From JABDJL01 sp963664065 (GTDB taxonomy: Bacteria > Pseudomonadota > Gammaproteobacteria > Xanthomonadales > SZUA-36), in the NCBI GenBank assembly GCA_963664065.1, contig OY760942.1, positions 1,736,001-1,800,000 of the forward strand: DNA of 64,000 bases, written 5' to 3'. Both the position numbers and the translations under genes were made by a program. Below, one piece after another: positions 1-8,496 of this stretch (the stretch's first letter is position 1; each line of letters starts with the position of its first letter). The notes beneath the pieces were generated by a model that saw only the letters and a list, made by a program, of their open reading frames with translations, did no database searches and had not been told where the DNA came from.

Positions 1-257
1 AGGTATCCGGTTGCGCAGTTCTTTTGTATTTTTACTGGTAACAATGTTGCACGGTAAATAGCCGTGTCTGTGTTAAACTTCGCGGTCTGGTCGTGCCACG
101 CTTTAAGCCGCCAATTCCGGGTGATTTTAGGTGGACAAGGCCGCAAATAAAACGAAACAACAAAACTCCGATTGCTGGTTTGCACGGGTAAAACCGGTGG
201 AAGCGGAAAATTCAATAGCCAAGGGCGAAGGCTGTTTCGCCAACCTGGAGACTCTAA
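1..257 (+). promoter_or_regulatory. Upstream region of ssb
   Basis: No convincing gene is seen. A ribosome-binding GGAG sits at 247-250, seven bases before the ssb ATG. Just upstream, GGCGAA (224-229) and TTCGCC (236-241) can form a small hairpin next to the ribosome site. No clear -35/-10 pair could be fixed. The first 54 bases are open in frame 1 and could be the tail of an earlier gene, but this cannot be shown. Confidence 0.35.
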
Positions 258-719
258 ATGGCACGTGGTATCAATAAAGTTATTCTGGTCGGAAACCTGG
301 GCAAAGACCCTGAAATCCGATACACGGCGAGTGGTTCAGCAATAGCAAATGTCACTATTGCTACGACAGATTCCTGGCGTGACAAACAGTCCGGAGAAAA
401 ACAGGAAAAAACCGAATGGCATCGTGTGGTTTTCTTTAGTCGTCTTGCTGAGATTGTAGGTGAATATCTGAAAAAGGGTTCGCAGGTATATGTTGAAGGC
501 AGACTCCAAACACGCAAATGGCAGGATCAGTCGGGCCAGGACCGGTGGACTACAGAAATAGTCGCCAATGAAATGCAAATGCTTGGCAGTCGCGGAGGCG
601 ATGGAGGCGGGCAGGACCAGCAGAATACGGGGTTCAGGAAACCGGCTGCTCAGCAGCCAGCCAAGACCCAACAACCGCGTGCCGAGGAAGATTTCCAGGA
701 CGACGATATTCCGTTCTGA
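258..719 (+). CDS. ssb: Single-stranded DNA-binding protein
   Basis: Binds single-stranded DNA during replication, recombination and repair, and recruits partner enzymes through its C-terminal tip. The 153-residue product begins MARGINKVILVGNLGKDPE, the start of the bacterial SSB OB fold (about residues 1-110). A Gly/Gln-rich flexible linker follows, and the protein ends in the acidic tip DDDIPF that contacts SSB partners. Length fits the gammaproteobacterial family. The ATG at 258 has GGAG seven bases upstream. rfbB starts 10 bases after the stop. In many relatives uvrA lies divergently next to ssb; here uvrA is about 11 kb away. Confidence 0.97.
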   Translation: MARGINKVILVGNLGKDPEIRYTASGSAIANVTIATTDSWRDKQSGEKQEKTEWHRVVFFSRLAEIVGEYLKKGSQVYVEGRLQTRKWQDQSGQDRWTTEIVANEMQMLGSRGGDGGGQDQQNTGFRKPAAQQPAKTQQPRAEEDFQDDDIPF

Positions 720-729
720 ATATTCAGTC

Positions 730-1806
730 ATGAAAACCCTGCTGGTCACAGGCGGCGCCGGTTTTATTGGTGGTAATTTCGTTTTACGCGTCCTGCAAAA
801 GGACCGCGAATTGCGCGTGGTCAATCTTGATGCTCTGACTTATGCAGGCAACCTCGATACCCTGGCTTCACTCAAGAACAACGATCACCATGTTTTCGTA
901 CATGGCGACATTTGTGACCATGAACTCGTTACGCGGCTGCTTGCCGAATACGCTCCACAGGCAATCATCAATTTTGCTGCTGAAAGCCATGTTGACAGAT
1001 CCATCGAGGAGCCTTCGGTTTTTGTCCGGACCAATGTCCAGGGCACGCTGAATCTGCTTGAATGTGCCAACCGCTTCTGGAATGGCGGCCAGTGTGAGCA
1101 TGGAAACGGTTTCCGCTTCCTGCATATATCAACTGATGAGGTGTATGGAAGCCTGGGGAGTGAAGGAAGGTTTCACGAAACAACGCCATATTCACCCAAC
1201 TCACCTTATGCGGCATCCAAGGCGGCGGCCGACCACCTGGTAAGAGCATTCCATCACACCTACGGCCTTCCGACGCTGACCACCAACTGTTCCAATAATT
1301 ACGGCCCCTATCAGTTTCCGGAAAAACTGGTTCCACTCATTATTCTGAACGCGTTGGAGAAAAAGGCTTTGCCGGTCTATGGGGATGGACTGCAGGTTCG
1401 CGACTGGCTGTATGTCAACGATCACGTGGACGCGATATGTACCGTGTTGGCAGGCGCCCACCCCGGTTCGGTCTACAATATCGGTGGAAATTCCGAAAAA
1501 ACCAACCTGGAAATCGTAAATGCCATCTGTGATGCTGTCGATTTTCGCCGCCTCGATTCGGATCAGAAAAGGCGTTCATTGATCACGCATGTGACGGACC
1601 GGCCAGGACATGATCGTCGTTATGCCATTGATTGCAGCAGCCTCGAGTCAGACCTGGGGTGGAAGCCCGCCACGACTTTTGCCGATGGTCTCCAAAAGAC
1701 GGTGGACTGGTACCTGGAAAACACTGGCTGGATAGAACGTGTACAGGACGGAAGTTACCAGGGAGAAAGGCGTGGACTCGTTCACGGGGCAGGAAAGGAG
1801 GGCTGA
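730..1806 (+). CDS. rfbB: dTDP-glucose 4,6-dehydratase
   Basis: Second step of dTDP-L-rhamnose synthesis: converts dTDP-glucose to dTDP-4-keto-6-deoxyglucose with bound NAD. The start chosen is the ATG at 730, just after the ssb stop, giving MKTLLVTGGAGFIGG with the Rossmann GxxGxxG at residues 7-13. An open frame reaching into ssb is only read-through. The YAASK catalytic Tyr/Lys pair lies near residue 160 and the STDEVYG segment just before it. At 358 residues it has family length. First gene of a compact rfbB-A-C-D set for lipopolysaccharide or capsule rhamnose. Confidence 0.96.
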   Translation: MKTLLVTGGAGFIGGNFVLRVLQKDRELRVVNLDALTYAGNLDTLASLKNNDHHVFVHGDICDHELVTRLLAEYAPQAIINFAAESHVDRSIEEPSVFVRTNVQGTLNLLECANRFWNGGQCEHGNGFRFLHISTDEVYGSLGSEGRFHETTPYSPNSPYAASKAAADHLVRAFHHTYGLPTLTTNCSNNYGPYQFPEKLVPLIILNALEKKALPVYGDGLQVRDWLYVNDHVDAICTVLAGAHPGSVYNIGGNSEKTNLEIVNAICDAVDFRRLDSDQKRRSLITHVTDRPGHDRRYAIDCSSLESDLGWKPATTFADGLQKTVDWYLENTGWIERVQDGSYQGERRGLVHGAGKEG

Positions 1807-1807
1807 A

Positions 1808-2692
1808 ATGGATCGTAAAGGAATCATACTCGCAGGCGGTAGCGGAACCCGGCTCTATCCACTCACCCGCGTGATCAGCAAACAACTTCTGCCGGTCTAC
1901 GATAAGCCCATGATCTTTTATCCGCTTGCCACCTTGATGCAGGCGGGAATACGGGACATTCTAATTATTACCACGCCTCATGAGCAGGCTATGTTCAAGC
2001 GTTTGCTGGGGGATGGCACGGACTGGGGAATATCCCTGACTTACGAGGTGCAGGAAAGCCCGGATGGGCTTGCCCAGGCATTCATTATCGGTGAATCCTT
2101 CCTTGCCGGGAGTCCTTCCTGCCTGATTTTGGGAGACAATATTTTTCACGGAGGTGGCCTGCAGCCAGTGTTGAAAGCTGCCACCAACCGCAGGCACGGG
2201 GGTACGGTATTCGGATACTACGTCAAGGACCCTGAACGATACGGTGTGGTCGAATTTGACAAAGACATGCAGGTACTTAGCATCGTGGAAAAGCCCAGCC
2301 AGCCGCGCTCAAATTATGCGGTAACGGGACTTTATTTCTACGATGAAAGGGTCTGCGATTTCGCAAAAGGGTTAAAACCCTCTCAGCGAGGGGAACTTGA
2401 GATCACGGACCTGAATCGCTGCTATCTGCAGGATGGCAGTTTGTACCTGGTAAGGCTGGGCCGTGGCTATGCCTGGCTCGATACGGGCACTCACGAATCA
2501 CTACAGCAGGCAGCCAATTTTATTGAAACGATTGAAGCCAGGCAGGGACTGAAAGTCGCCTGTCCTGAGGAAATAGCGTTTCTGCAAGGTTGGATTGATG
2601 CCAACCAGGTATTGCGCCTTGCCGAGCCGCTCAAGAGCAGTGGTTATGGTGACTACCTCACAGCGCTGGTAAGCCGGGGTCCGGAAGGGTGA
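1808..2692 (+). CDS. rfbA: Glucose-1-phosphate thymidylyltransferase
   Basis: First step of dTDP-L-rhamnose synthesis: joins dTTP and glucose-1-phosphate to give dTDP-glucose. From the ATG at 1808 (one base after the rfbB stop) the 294-residue product starts MDRKGIILAGGSGTRLYPLT, the nucleotide-binding loop of the family. KQLLPVYDKPMI, LGDNIFHG and the EKP segment are the expected substrate contacts. An upstream in-frame ATG at 1739 would overlap rfbB by 68 bases and is not preferred. The stop overlaps the rfbC GTG start, implying coupled translation. Confidence 0.96.
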   Translation: MDRKGIILAGGSGTRLYPLTRVISKQLLPVYDKPMIFYPLATLMQAGIRDILIITTPHEQAMFKRLLGDGTDWGISLTYEVQESPDGLAQAFIIGESFLAGSPSCLILGDNIFHGGGLQPVLKAATNRRHGGTVFGYYVKDPERYGVVEFDKDMQVLSIVEKPSQPRSNYAVTGLYFYDERVCDFAKGLKPSQRGELEITDLNRCYLQDGSLYLVRLGRGYAWLDTGTHESLQQAANFIETIEARQGLKVACPEEIAFLQGWIDANQVLRLAEPLKSSGYGDYLTALVSRGPEG

Positions 2693-3246
2693 AGTTCAGG
2701 CAATCCACGCTCGACGGCGTCCTGATTATCGAACCAGGTGTTTTCGGTGATGAGCGTGGGTTTTTCATGGAAGACTGGAAATCCGGAGCCTACGCGAAAG
2801 CAGGGCTGCCACCAGTGATGGCACAGTCCAATTTTTCGAAATCGTCCTACGGCGTAATAAGGGGTCTGCACTATCAATACCCGCAAGCGCAGGGAAAACT
2901 GGTGTCGGTGCTTGAAGGCACGGTTTTTGACGTCGCCGTGGACATTCGTACAGACTCACCCGGATTCGGCAAATGGACTGCTATTGAGTTAAGTGCGGCG
3001 AACCGGCTGCAATTATATGTGCCGGAAGGATTTGCTCACGGCTTTTGTGCTCTGAGTGAAACAACCCTGGTGCATTACATGTGCACTTCGGAATATGCAC
3101 CCGAGTATGACGCCGCGCTTGCGTGGAACGACCCTGATATTGGCGTGGAATGGCCAATTGAGCCTGTTTCAGTATCTGTCAAAGACGCTGAAGCGCCACT
3201 GCTTCGGGAAATTCCTGTTTCCGGATTGCCCCGCTTCGAACCATGA
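2689..3246 (+). CDS. rfbC: dTDP-4-dehydrorhamnose 3,5-epimerase
   Basis: Epimerises dTDP-4-keto-6-deoxyglucose at C3 and C5 to dTDP-4-keto-L-rhamnose. The 185-residue protein is a cupin with the family segments VFGDERGFFMEDW, the SKSSYGVIRGLHYQ block carrying the catalytic His, and the VPEGFAHGF strand. Start is GTG at 2689, overlapping the rfbA stop by four bases (GTGA). The stop overlaps the rfbD ATG the same way. Both overlaps point to one transcript with coupled translation. Confidence 0.95.
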   Translation: MKFRQSTLDGVLIIEPGVFGDERGFFMEDWKSGAYAKAGLPPVMAQSNFSKSSYGVIRGLHYQYPQAQGKLVSVLEGTVFDVAVDIRTDSPGFGKWTAIELSAANRLQLYVPEGFAHGFCALSETTLVHYMCTSEYAPEYDAALAWNDPDIGVEWPIEPVSVSVKDAEAPLLREIPVSGLPRFEP

Positions 3247-4154
3247 AGGTTTTGCTAACAGGGGCAAGTGGCCAACTTGGCAATGAACTCTATCCCCGGC
3301 TTTTGGATTTTGGCGAGGTTACTGCAGTTGATCTTGATTGCACACACAGCAATGCTGATAACTGTCGACAGCTGGACCTGGGTGATTCCGCTGCTTTAGA
3401 GATCATGTTGAACCGCCTACAACCGGAGCTGATTGTAAACGCGGCTGCTTTTACTGCGGTTGACAAGGCCGAGGACGAGACCGAACTTGCGTTCAGGATA
3501 AATGCACAGGTACCGGGGCGCATAGCGAGATGGGCAAAAGGCAACGATTGTGCCTTATTACACTATTCCACTGATTATGTATTTGACGGGTCATCGCAAC
3601 GGCCTTACAAGGAATCTGACCTGCCTTCCCCGATCAGTATTTACGGAGAGAGCAAACTGGCAGGCGAGCGCGCCATTGAGGCCAGCGGATGTCGGCACCT
3701 GATCATCAGAACCTCCTGGGTTTACTCGGCGCACGGCAGTAATTTTGTACTTAGCATGTTGGCGCTCGCCGGCCGACGGCTACAGTTGAGTGTTGTGGAT
3801 GACCAGGTTGGCTGCCCCACCTGGGCCCGAAATCTCGCCAGGGCTTCTGGCCACCTGATCCGGTCAGGATTGGAACCAAGCAGCGTCGGCAAGGGAAATA
3901 TCTATCATTATTGTGATGCTGACCGGAGCTCTTGGTATGATTTCGCTCAACTGGTTTTCCATACTGCCGTAGAGTTGAAATTGCTGGACAAAGCACCGGA
4001 GCTAAAAAGAGTCTCTTCCGGGGAATACCCGCAGATTGCAACCCGGCCCCAATTCTCGGTATTGGATAGCCTGGCCATCCGGGACTCAGGCTTTAATCCT
4101 GCCGGTCTGTCTGATTCCCTGAGAGAGTGCATGATGGAAATGAAACATGAATAA
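3243..4154 (+). CDS. rfbD: dTDP-4-dehydrorhamnose reductase
   Basis: Last step of dTDP-L-rhamnose synthesis: NAD(P)H reduction of the 4-keto group. The 303-residue product opens MKVLLTGASGQLGNEL (nucleotide-binding glycines), with STDYVFDG and the catalytic YGESK near residue 137. Length is typical. The ATG at 3243 overlaps the rfbC stop as ATGA, and the 3' end overlaps the next gene by eight bases. With rfbA, B and C present, this window holds the whole rhamnose precursor route but no rhamnosyltransferase. Confidence 0.95.
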   Translation: MKVLLTGASGQLGNELYPRLLDFGEVTAVDLDCTHSNADNCRQLDLGDSAALEIMLNRLQPELIVNAAAFTAVDKAEDETELAFRINAQVPGRIARWAKGNDCALLHYSTDYVFDGSSQRPYKESDLPSPISIYGESKLAGERAIEASGCRHLIIRTSWVYSAHGSNFVLSMLALAGRRLQLSVVDDQVGCPTWARNLARASGHLIRSGLEPSSVGKGNIYHYCDADRSSWYDFAQLVFHTAVELKLLDKAPELKRVSSGEYPQIATRPQFSVLDSLAIRDSGFNPAGLSDSLRECMMEMKHE

Positions 4155-5592
4155 TACCAACGCCCACGCCCCGCTGATCCCCGTGATCCTGTCAGGTGGT
4201 GCGGGAACCCGATTGTGGCCCGTTTCACGCCGCGCGCACCCCAAGCCATTCATGCAATTGGCGGACGGTCAATCTTTGGCCGAGAAAACCTGGAAACGCG
4301 CGAAGGCAATCGCCGGACGTGCACCCGTATTGACAGTCACAAGCAGGGACTATTATTTCTATACCAGGGATCTGTATGGAAAAGAGATGGAAGACAGCCG
4401 CCAGGCCATGTTCCTGCTTGAGCCATTGGGCCGGAACACGGCTCCTGCAATTGCCCTGGCTGCCATGTATGTGCGGGAAAACCTGGGTGATGATGCCAGT
4501 CTTCTGATCATGCCAGCTGATCACCTTGTGACTGACATGCGAAATTTCGAAGCATCGGTTGATGAGGCGAGATACCTGGCTTCCCAGGGTATGCTGGTGA
4601 CCTTTGGTATTCATCCGACACACGCAGAGACGGGTTACGGCTACATCAGGCAGGGCGAACCGCTCACGGCTTCCGGCGGACATCGTATCGATGCGTTTGT
4701 TGAAAAACCCGACCTGGAAACCGCAAAGGGATACCTTGAATCGGGAGATTATCACTGGAACTCCGGCATGTTTTGCTTTCAGGCAGGCACCGTTCTGGAA
4801 GCTCTGGGCAGTCATGCGCCCCAAGTCTATGACGCTGTTGCACGGGTTTGGAGCAGTATGGACACGGGTAAATCGCCGTTAGAAATCCCCGCAGAACTGT
4901 TCAGTGAATGCCCTTCTATCTCAATCGACTATGCGGTAATGGAACGGGCAGAAAATTCAGCGGTGGTAGTGAGTAACTTCGGGTGGAGCGATATCGGTTC
5001 CTGGAAGGCGATCAGCGAACTTTATGAGTCAGATGAAGCCGGCAACCGGATCAAGGGTAAGGCGGTTATGGTTGAATCCCGAAATTGTTTTATCCAGAGC
5101 GGCAACCGGCTGGTGGCAGCTGTAGGCGTCAATGACCTGGTGATCGTCGACACCGGCGATGCCGTGCTGGTGGCAAACCGGGATCATGTGCAGGATGTCA
5201 AACATGTCGTTAGCCAACTTACCAACCTCGAAGATGAAGCTGCCATCTTTCATACTACCGTCCATCGGCCCTGGGGCAGCTTCACCATTCTCGAGGACGA
5301 GGATGATTGCAAAGTGAAGCGACTCACCGTCAAGCCGGGACAGGTTCTTTCTTTGCAACTACATCACCGTCGCTCGGAACACTGGACGGTGGTCAGCGGA
5401 ACAGCGAAGGTCAGGCTGGGCGACGAAGAATTCCTGCTGGAACAAAATCAATCCACCTATATTCCAGTGGAAACACTGCATCGCCTGGAAAATCCGGGCA
5501 CGGAAGATGTTCACCTAATTGAAGTCCAAACCGGTGATTATTTTGGTGAAGATGATATTGAACGGTTTGAAGACATCTACGGCCGCAGTTAG
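4147..5592 (+). CDS. manC: Mannose-1-phosphate guanylyltransferase / mannose-6-phosphate isomerase
   Basis: Two activities of GDP-mannose synthesis in one chain, of the ManC/CpsB/AlgA type. Residues about 12-280 are the guanylyltransferase, with GGAGTRLWPVSRR and the PKPF segment binding GTP. The C-terminal part (about 350-480) is the cupin isomerase, with PWGSFTILE, GQVLSLQLHHRRSEHWTVV and the metal-binding His cluster. At 481 residues it is full length. It overlaps rfbD by eight bases, so it belongs to the same operon, and its stop overlaps the convergent enoyl-CoA hydratase stop. GDP-mannose would feed exopolysaccharide or O-antigen. Confidence 0.93.
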   Translation: MNNTNAHAPLIPVILSGGAGTRLWPVSRRAHPKPFMQLADGQSLAEKTWKRAKAIAGRAPVLTVTSRDYYFYTRDLYGKEMEDSRQAMFLLEPLGRNTAPAIALAAMYVRENLGDDASLLIMPADHLVTDMRNFEASVDEARYLASQGMLVTFGIHPTHAETGYGYIRQGEPLTASGGHRIDAFVEKPDLETAKGYLESGDYHWNSGMFCFQAGTVLEALGSHAPQVYDAVARVWSSMDTGKSPLEIPAELFSECPSISIDYAVMERAENSAVVVSNFGWSDIGSWKAISELYESDEAGNRIKGKAVMVESRNCFIQSGNRLVAAVGVNDLVIVDTGDAVLVANRDHVQDVKHVVSQLTNLEDEAAIFHTTVHRPWGSFTILEDEDDCKVKRLTVKPGQVLSLQLHHRRSEHWTVVSGTAKVRLGDEEFLLEQNQSTYIPVETLHRLENPGTEDVHLIEVQTGDYFGEDDIERFEDIYGRS

Positions 5593-6371
5593 CTGCCTTT
5601 AAACCGGGGTTTTCTCTTTTCAAGGAAAGCCGCGGTTCCTTCCCGCATATCCGCAGTCTTAAACAAACCGGAAAAAAGTTTATTTTCCAGCTCCAGGCCA
5701 TCAGCGAGACTGGTATCTGCTCCGTCCAGAACTGCCGCAAGTATGCCTTTCATAGCGATGGGAGCCGATCCGGCCAGCGTGGCCGCCAATTTGCCTGAGA
5801 CGCTCAGGAGATCTTCCGGCTCAACAACTTTATTTACCAGCCCATAGTCTTTTGCCTGTTCGGCGCTAATTGGTTTTCCCGTGAGCATCATTTCCAATGA
5901 CTTCCCATGGCCAATCAGCCTGCTTAATCTTTGCGTACCACCATATCCTGGCATCAGTCCCAACCGGACTTCCGGCAGGCCAAATTGTGCTGTGTTTGAG
6001 GCAATGCGGATATGGCAGGCAAGTGCCAATTCGCAACCGCCACCAAGCGCGTAGCCGTTAATCGCTGCTATCACCGGCTTACCCAGGTTTTCTATCCTGG
6101 ACATAACACCGTTGCCAAGATCAATAATTTTTCGTAATCCTTCATCGTCCAGGTCACGAATTTCAGCGATGTCGGCACCCGCGACGAAGGCTCTTGTGCC
6201 GGCGCCGGTAATAACCAAGCATCGAATTTCCTGCTGCCTGGCTTCAGTTTCGAGCGTGGAATGTAATTGACTGAGAACATCAAAGTTCAATGCATTGAGT
6301 TTTTCCTGGCGGTCTATGGTGATATTCAATACGCCATTTTCAGCGCCAGTTCGGACAAAAGTGTCGGTCAT
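5589..6371 (-). CDS. Enoyl-CoA hydratase/isomerase family protein
   Basis: Crotonase-fold enzyme that probably hydrates 2-enoyl-CoA esters in beta-oxidation or amino-acid breakdown. The 260-residue protein has the oxyanion-hole segments AFVAGADIAEI and NGYALGGGCELALACH, and the second catalytic block PEVRLGLMPGYGGTQRL with its glutamate. Length is typical for a single-domain crotonase. The exact substrate cannot be told. The gene is convergent with manC and their stop codons share bases, so no terminator lies between them. Confidence 0.9.
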   Translation of the reverse strand: MTDTFVRTGAENGVLNITIDRQEKLNALNFDVLSQLHSTLETEARQQEIRCLVITGAGTRAFVAGADIAEIRDLDDEGLRKIIDLGNGVMSRIENLGKPVIAAINGYALGGGCELALACHIRIASNTAQFGLPEVRLGLMPGYGGTQRLSRLIGHGKSLEMMLTGKPISAEQAKDYGLVNKVVEPEDLLSVSGKLAATLAGSAPIAMKGILAAVLDGADTSLADGLELENKLFSGLFKTADMREGTAAFLEKRKPRFKGS

Positions 6372-6472
6372 AATGGTCTCAGTCTGTTAACCGGTTTCTG
6401 GAGTCGGGGGAATTGTAAGGGATTTGTGCGTTCGATTTCGGACTGCTGTTGCCACAGCCGCGATCAACAGGC

Positions 6473-6499
6473 AAAAAAAGGCGCTGTTGCCACGGCGCC
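6473..6499 (-). terminator. Rho-independent terminator, minus strand
   Basis: On the minus strand GGCGC (6495-6499) and GCGCC (6480-6484) form a stem with a 10-base loop, followed by a run of seven T (6473-6479). It lies about 30 bases past the stop of the 61-residue gene, which supports that small gene as a real transcription unit end. Confidence 0.75.
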
Positions 6500-6529
6500 C
6501 GTTCGTGCATCGTTGTTAATGTATTTTAC

Positions 6530-6715
6530 TCAATGCCTGGTGCCATCGATTGCGGCATTATCCCCAGCACCATCATGTTCCGTTTTCGCCTCTGTTTCGC
6601 TATGACCCTTCTCGAAACTGTTGCGTAGCAAACAATATAAGGCAACCCAACTGGACGCGAACAGCGTCTCGGAGTGCACGATGACACCGCTCATACTGTC
6701 CTTTAATTGATTCAT
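6530..6715 (-). CDS. Small protein of unknown function behind pspC
   Basis: A 61-residue product from ATG 6715, preceded by AGGA eight bases upstream. An ATG at 6730 would add five residues. It begins MNQLKDSMSGVIVHSETLF, has a mildly hydrophobic stretch SSWVALYCLLRN near residues 21-32 and an acidic, polar tail. I do not recognise a family. It is on the psp strand, about 140 bases after the pspC stop, and a good terminator follows its stop. It may be a late psp-operon gene or an independent unit. No signal peptide is seen. Confidence 0.5.
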   Translation of the reverse strand: MNQLKDSMSGVIVHSETLFASSWVALYCLLRNSFEKGHSETEAKTEHDGAGDNAAIDGTRH

Positions 6716-6872
6716 TGTAATTTCCTGCATGTCCTGTCTGACCTTGTTTTCATTGCGTCTTGTTATAAAGACTGTTCAGTCACAATAAAGTTGACGACTT
6801 TTACCGGTTTTTCGTTACATATATCAGTAAAATCGCTCGTTTCGCCGCAAAGGAGCCTGTCGACACCAATAC

Positions 6873-7289
6873 CTAGCTCTTTTTACCCTTATTTCCCAGG
6901 TTTGTACGGCCCAGTTCGCGGTCAATATCGAACTCTCTGGAAGTTACAAAAGCCTCCATTCGCTGCACTCTCAGGTCCAGTTCACGAAAGCGATGCTTGA
7001 CATTACTGAAAACATCCGCAGGTGCGTTGCTCACTCCGCGCCAGAACTTTGCCTGTTCTTCATCAATCCGGTCTTCGGTGGGTTTCAAGGGCAGTACGAT
7101 CGCCAGGATGATGTAACTGACAATCACAAACGGCATAAAGAACACACAGCTTATCGCGGTTACGCATCGCAGGCCTTTGCGACTGAATCCGAAATACTCT
7201 GCGATACCTGCACAAACGCCGGCGATCATTGCATTTTCCCGGTCCCGGTATAGTCGGTGCGGGTTTTTGCGCTGATACAAATCACTCAT
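6873..7289 (-). CDS. pspC: Phage shock protein C (PspC domain)
   Basis: Inner-membrane partner of PspB that senses envelope stress and sequesters PspA. The 138-residue protein has the PspC signature RLYRDRENAMIAGVCAGIAEYFG at residues 13-35. A transmembrane segment follows (about 43-68, FMPFVIVSYIILAIVL), then a charged, probably helical tail with FRELDLRVQRMEAFV. It overlaps the end of pspB by a few bases, so both are translated together. Order pspA-pspB-pspC is as in Escherichia coli. Confidence 0.93.
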   Translation of the reverse strand: MSDLYQRKNPHRLYRDRENAMIAGVCAGIAEYFGFSRKGLRCVTAISCVFFMPFVIVSYIILAIVLPLKPTEDRIDEEQAKFWRGVSNAPADVFSNVKHRFRELDLRVQRMEAFVTSREFDIDRELGRTNLGNKGKKS

Positions 7290-7506
7290 GGCGTTGTCTC
7301 CAGGTCGGAGCTTCTATATCCAAAATGCGTTCGAGAATATTGATTCGTTCTTCCATCTTGTTGGTAGATTCCCAGACTTCACACAGCATCTTTTCATCCT
7401 CGGCGGTGAGCCCCTTGGATGTCTTCATCTTTGTGATGTAGTGAAAAACGATCCAGAGTGGAAAACATATCGTTAGTAACAGAATAGGAATGACTTCACT
7501 CATCAT
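7282..7506 (-). CDS. pspB: Phage shock protein B
   Basis: Small inner-membrane sensor of the phage-shock response. From the ATG at 7506 the 74-residue product reads MMSEVIPILLLTICFPLWIVF, one membrane segment at about residues 5-25. It continues with a basic stretch, and the coiled region ESTNKMEERINILERIL is typical of PspB. The start overlaps the pspA stop (ATGATGAGTGA), so translation is coupled; the ATG at 7503 is an equal choice. An in-frame upstream start inside pspA is not needed. Confidence 0.92.
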   Translation of the reverse strand: MMSEVIPILLLTICFPLWIVFHYITKMKTSKGLTAEDEKMLCEVWESTNKMEERINILERILDIEAPTWRQRHE

Positions 7507-8179
7507 TGCTCTCCTCGGCGCTTTCACCGACTTTTGCTTTCAATTCCTCAAGCGCCTCATCAACGCGGTCATCGCTCTCCAGGCCTTCGATTTCGTCCGC
7601 CAGGGTATCCCGCCGCCCCATGTCCAGGGACTCACCTTCAGATTCGACGCGGTCTATCTTTCGCTCGGCGTTTTCGAAGCGAAACAGCATCTCATCAATG
7701 CGGTCACTGTGAATGTGCTTGCGGGCTGCCAGTTGGGACGTTGCCGTCTTGTGGCGGATCACGATACTGCGTTGCCGCTTTTTTGCATCTGTCAGTTTAC
7801 CTTGCAGCTTGCCTATGTCTTCCGTGAACTTGGCAAGCTGGGAATCCAGTGAGTCCATTTCAGTCTGCATCAATTCAATTCTGTCCTTAATACCCTGTTT
7901 TTCAGACAGGGCCGCGCGGGCCAGGTCTTCGCGGTCATTGCGCACCGCCAGTTCTGCCCTTCGTTCCCATTCACTTTGCTCGCCCTGAAGATAATCTGAA
8001 TGCCGGTGATGTTCCTTACGGTCGGCGATGCACTTCGCTGCAGCAGACCTGATTTCAACCAGTGTATCTTCCATTTCCTGGATCATCAGGCGAATAATTT
8101 TCTCAGGTTCTTCCGCCTTTTCAAGCAATGAATTGATATTGGCGTTAATGATGTCACTGAATCTGGAAAAAATGCTCAT
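7496..8179 (-). CDS. pspA: Phage shock protein A
   Basis: Peripheral membrane protein that binds stressed inner membrane, and in the usual system also restrains the activator PspF. The 227-residue product opens MSIFSRFSDIINANINSLL, the amphipathic N-terminal helix of PspA/IM30. It continues as the expected long coiled coil with EEPEKIIRLMIQEMEDTLV and LESDDRVDEALEELK near the end. First gene of pspABC, with a sigma-54 type promoter about 40 bases upstream. No pspF lies next to it, unlike the divergent arrangement in enterobacteria. Confidence 0.96.
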   Translation of the reverse strand: MSIFSRFSDIINANINSLLEKAEEPEKIIRLMIQEMEDTLVEIRSAAAKCIADRKEHHRHSDYLQGEQSEWERRAELAVRNDREDLARAALSEKQGIKDRIELMQTEMDSLDSQLAKFTEDIGKLQGKLTDAKKRQRSIVIRHKTATSQLAARKHIHSDRIDEMLFRFENAERKIDRVESEGESLDMGRRDTLADEIEGLESDDRVDEALEELKAKVGESAEESNDE

Positions 8180-8219
8180 TGTGAGTACGCTCCTGCATTC
8201 GGTTCTGTAGCTTCTTTAA

Positions 8220-8235
8220 TGCAGACTTCGTGCCA
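8220..8235 (-). promoter_or_regulatory. Sigma-54 promoter of pspABC
   Basis: On the minus strand TGGCACGAAGTCTGCA matches the sigma-54 consensus TGGCACRNNNNTTGCW except for one base (C for T). GG and GC elements have the required 10-base separation. It ends about 40 bases before the pspA ATG. Phage-shock operons are classically sigma-54 dependent, so position and match agree. Confidence 0.85.
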
Positions 8236-8406
8236 CTTCCAGATCCAAACATAAGACACTGATAATTAACAATAAAAAATATACTCCAGAATCTCTGTCG
8301 AGAAATTTCTGTGTTCGTATGGTCAATTCGACCACTGTTTGGCTGAACTTGAGCCAGTCAACACAGTCAATGCGAAACACATAGACGAAATAAGATTGAT
8401 TCAGGC

Positions 8407-8436
8407 ATGACACACATTGGGCTGCTCCTGTAGAAT
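8407..8436 (+). promoter_or_regulatory. Probable sigma-70 promoter of the FKBP gene
   Basis: ATGACA (8407-8412) and TAGAAT (8431-8436) are separated by 18 bases and lie about 60 bases before the isomerase ATG. Each differs from consensus by one base. The 8180-8496 interval therefore holds two divergent promoters; nothing coding is seen in it. Confidence 0.5.
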
Positions 8437-8496
8437 ACCCACCTTTTCGAACGACCGGCATTACGCCGAAATACGAGAGAAACTGGAGGAAACAAG

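Noticed and set aside
4225..4824. A 199-codon minus-strand frame
   Set aside because: Antisense to manC, no family features.
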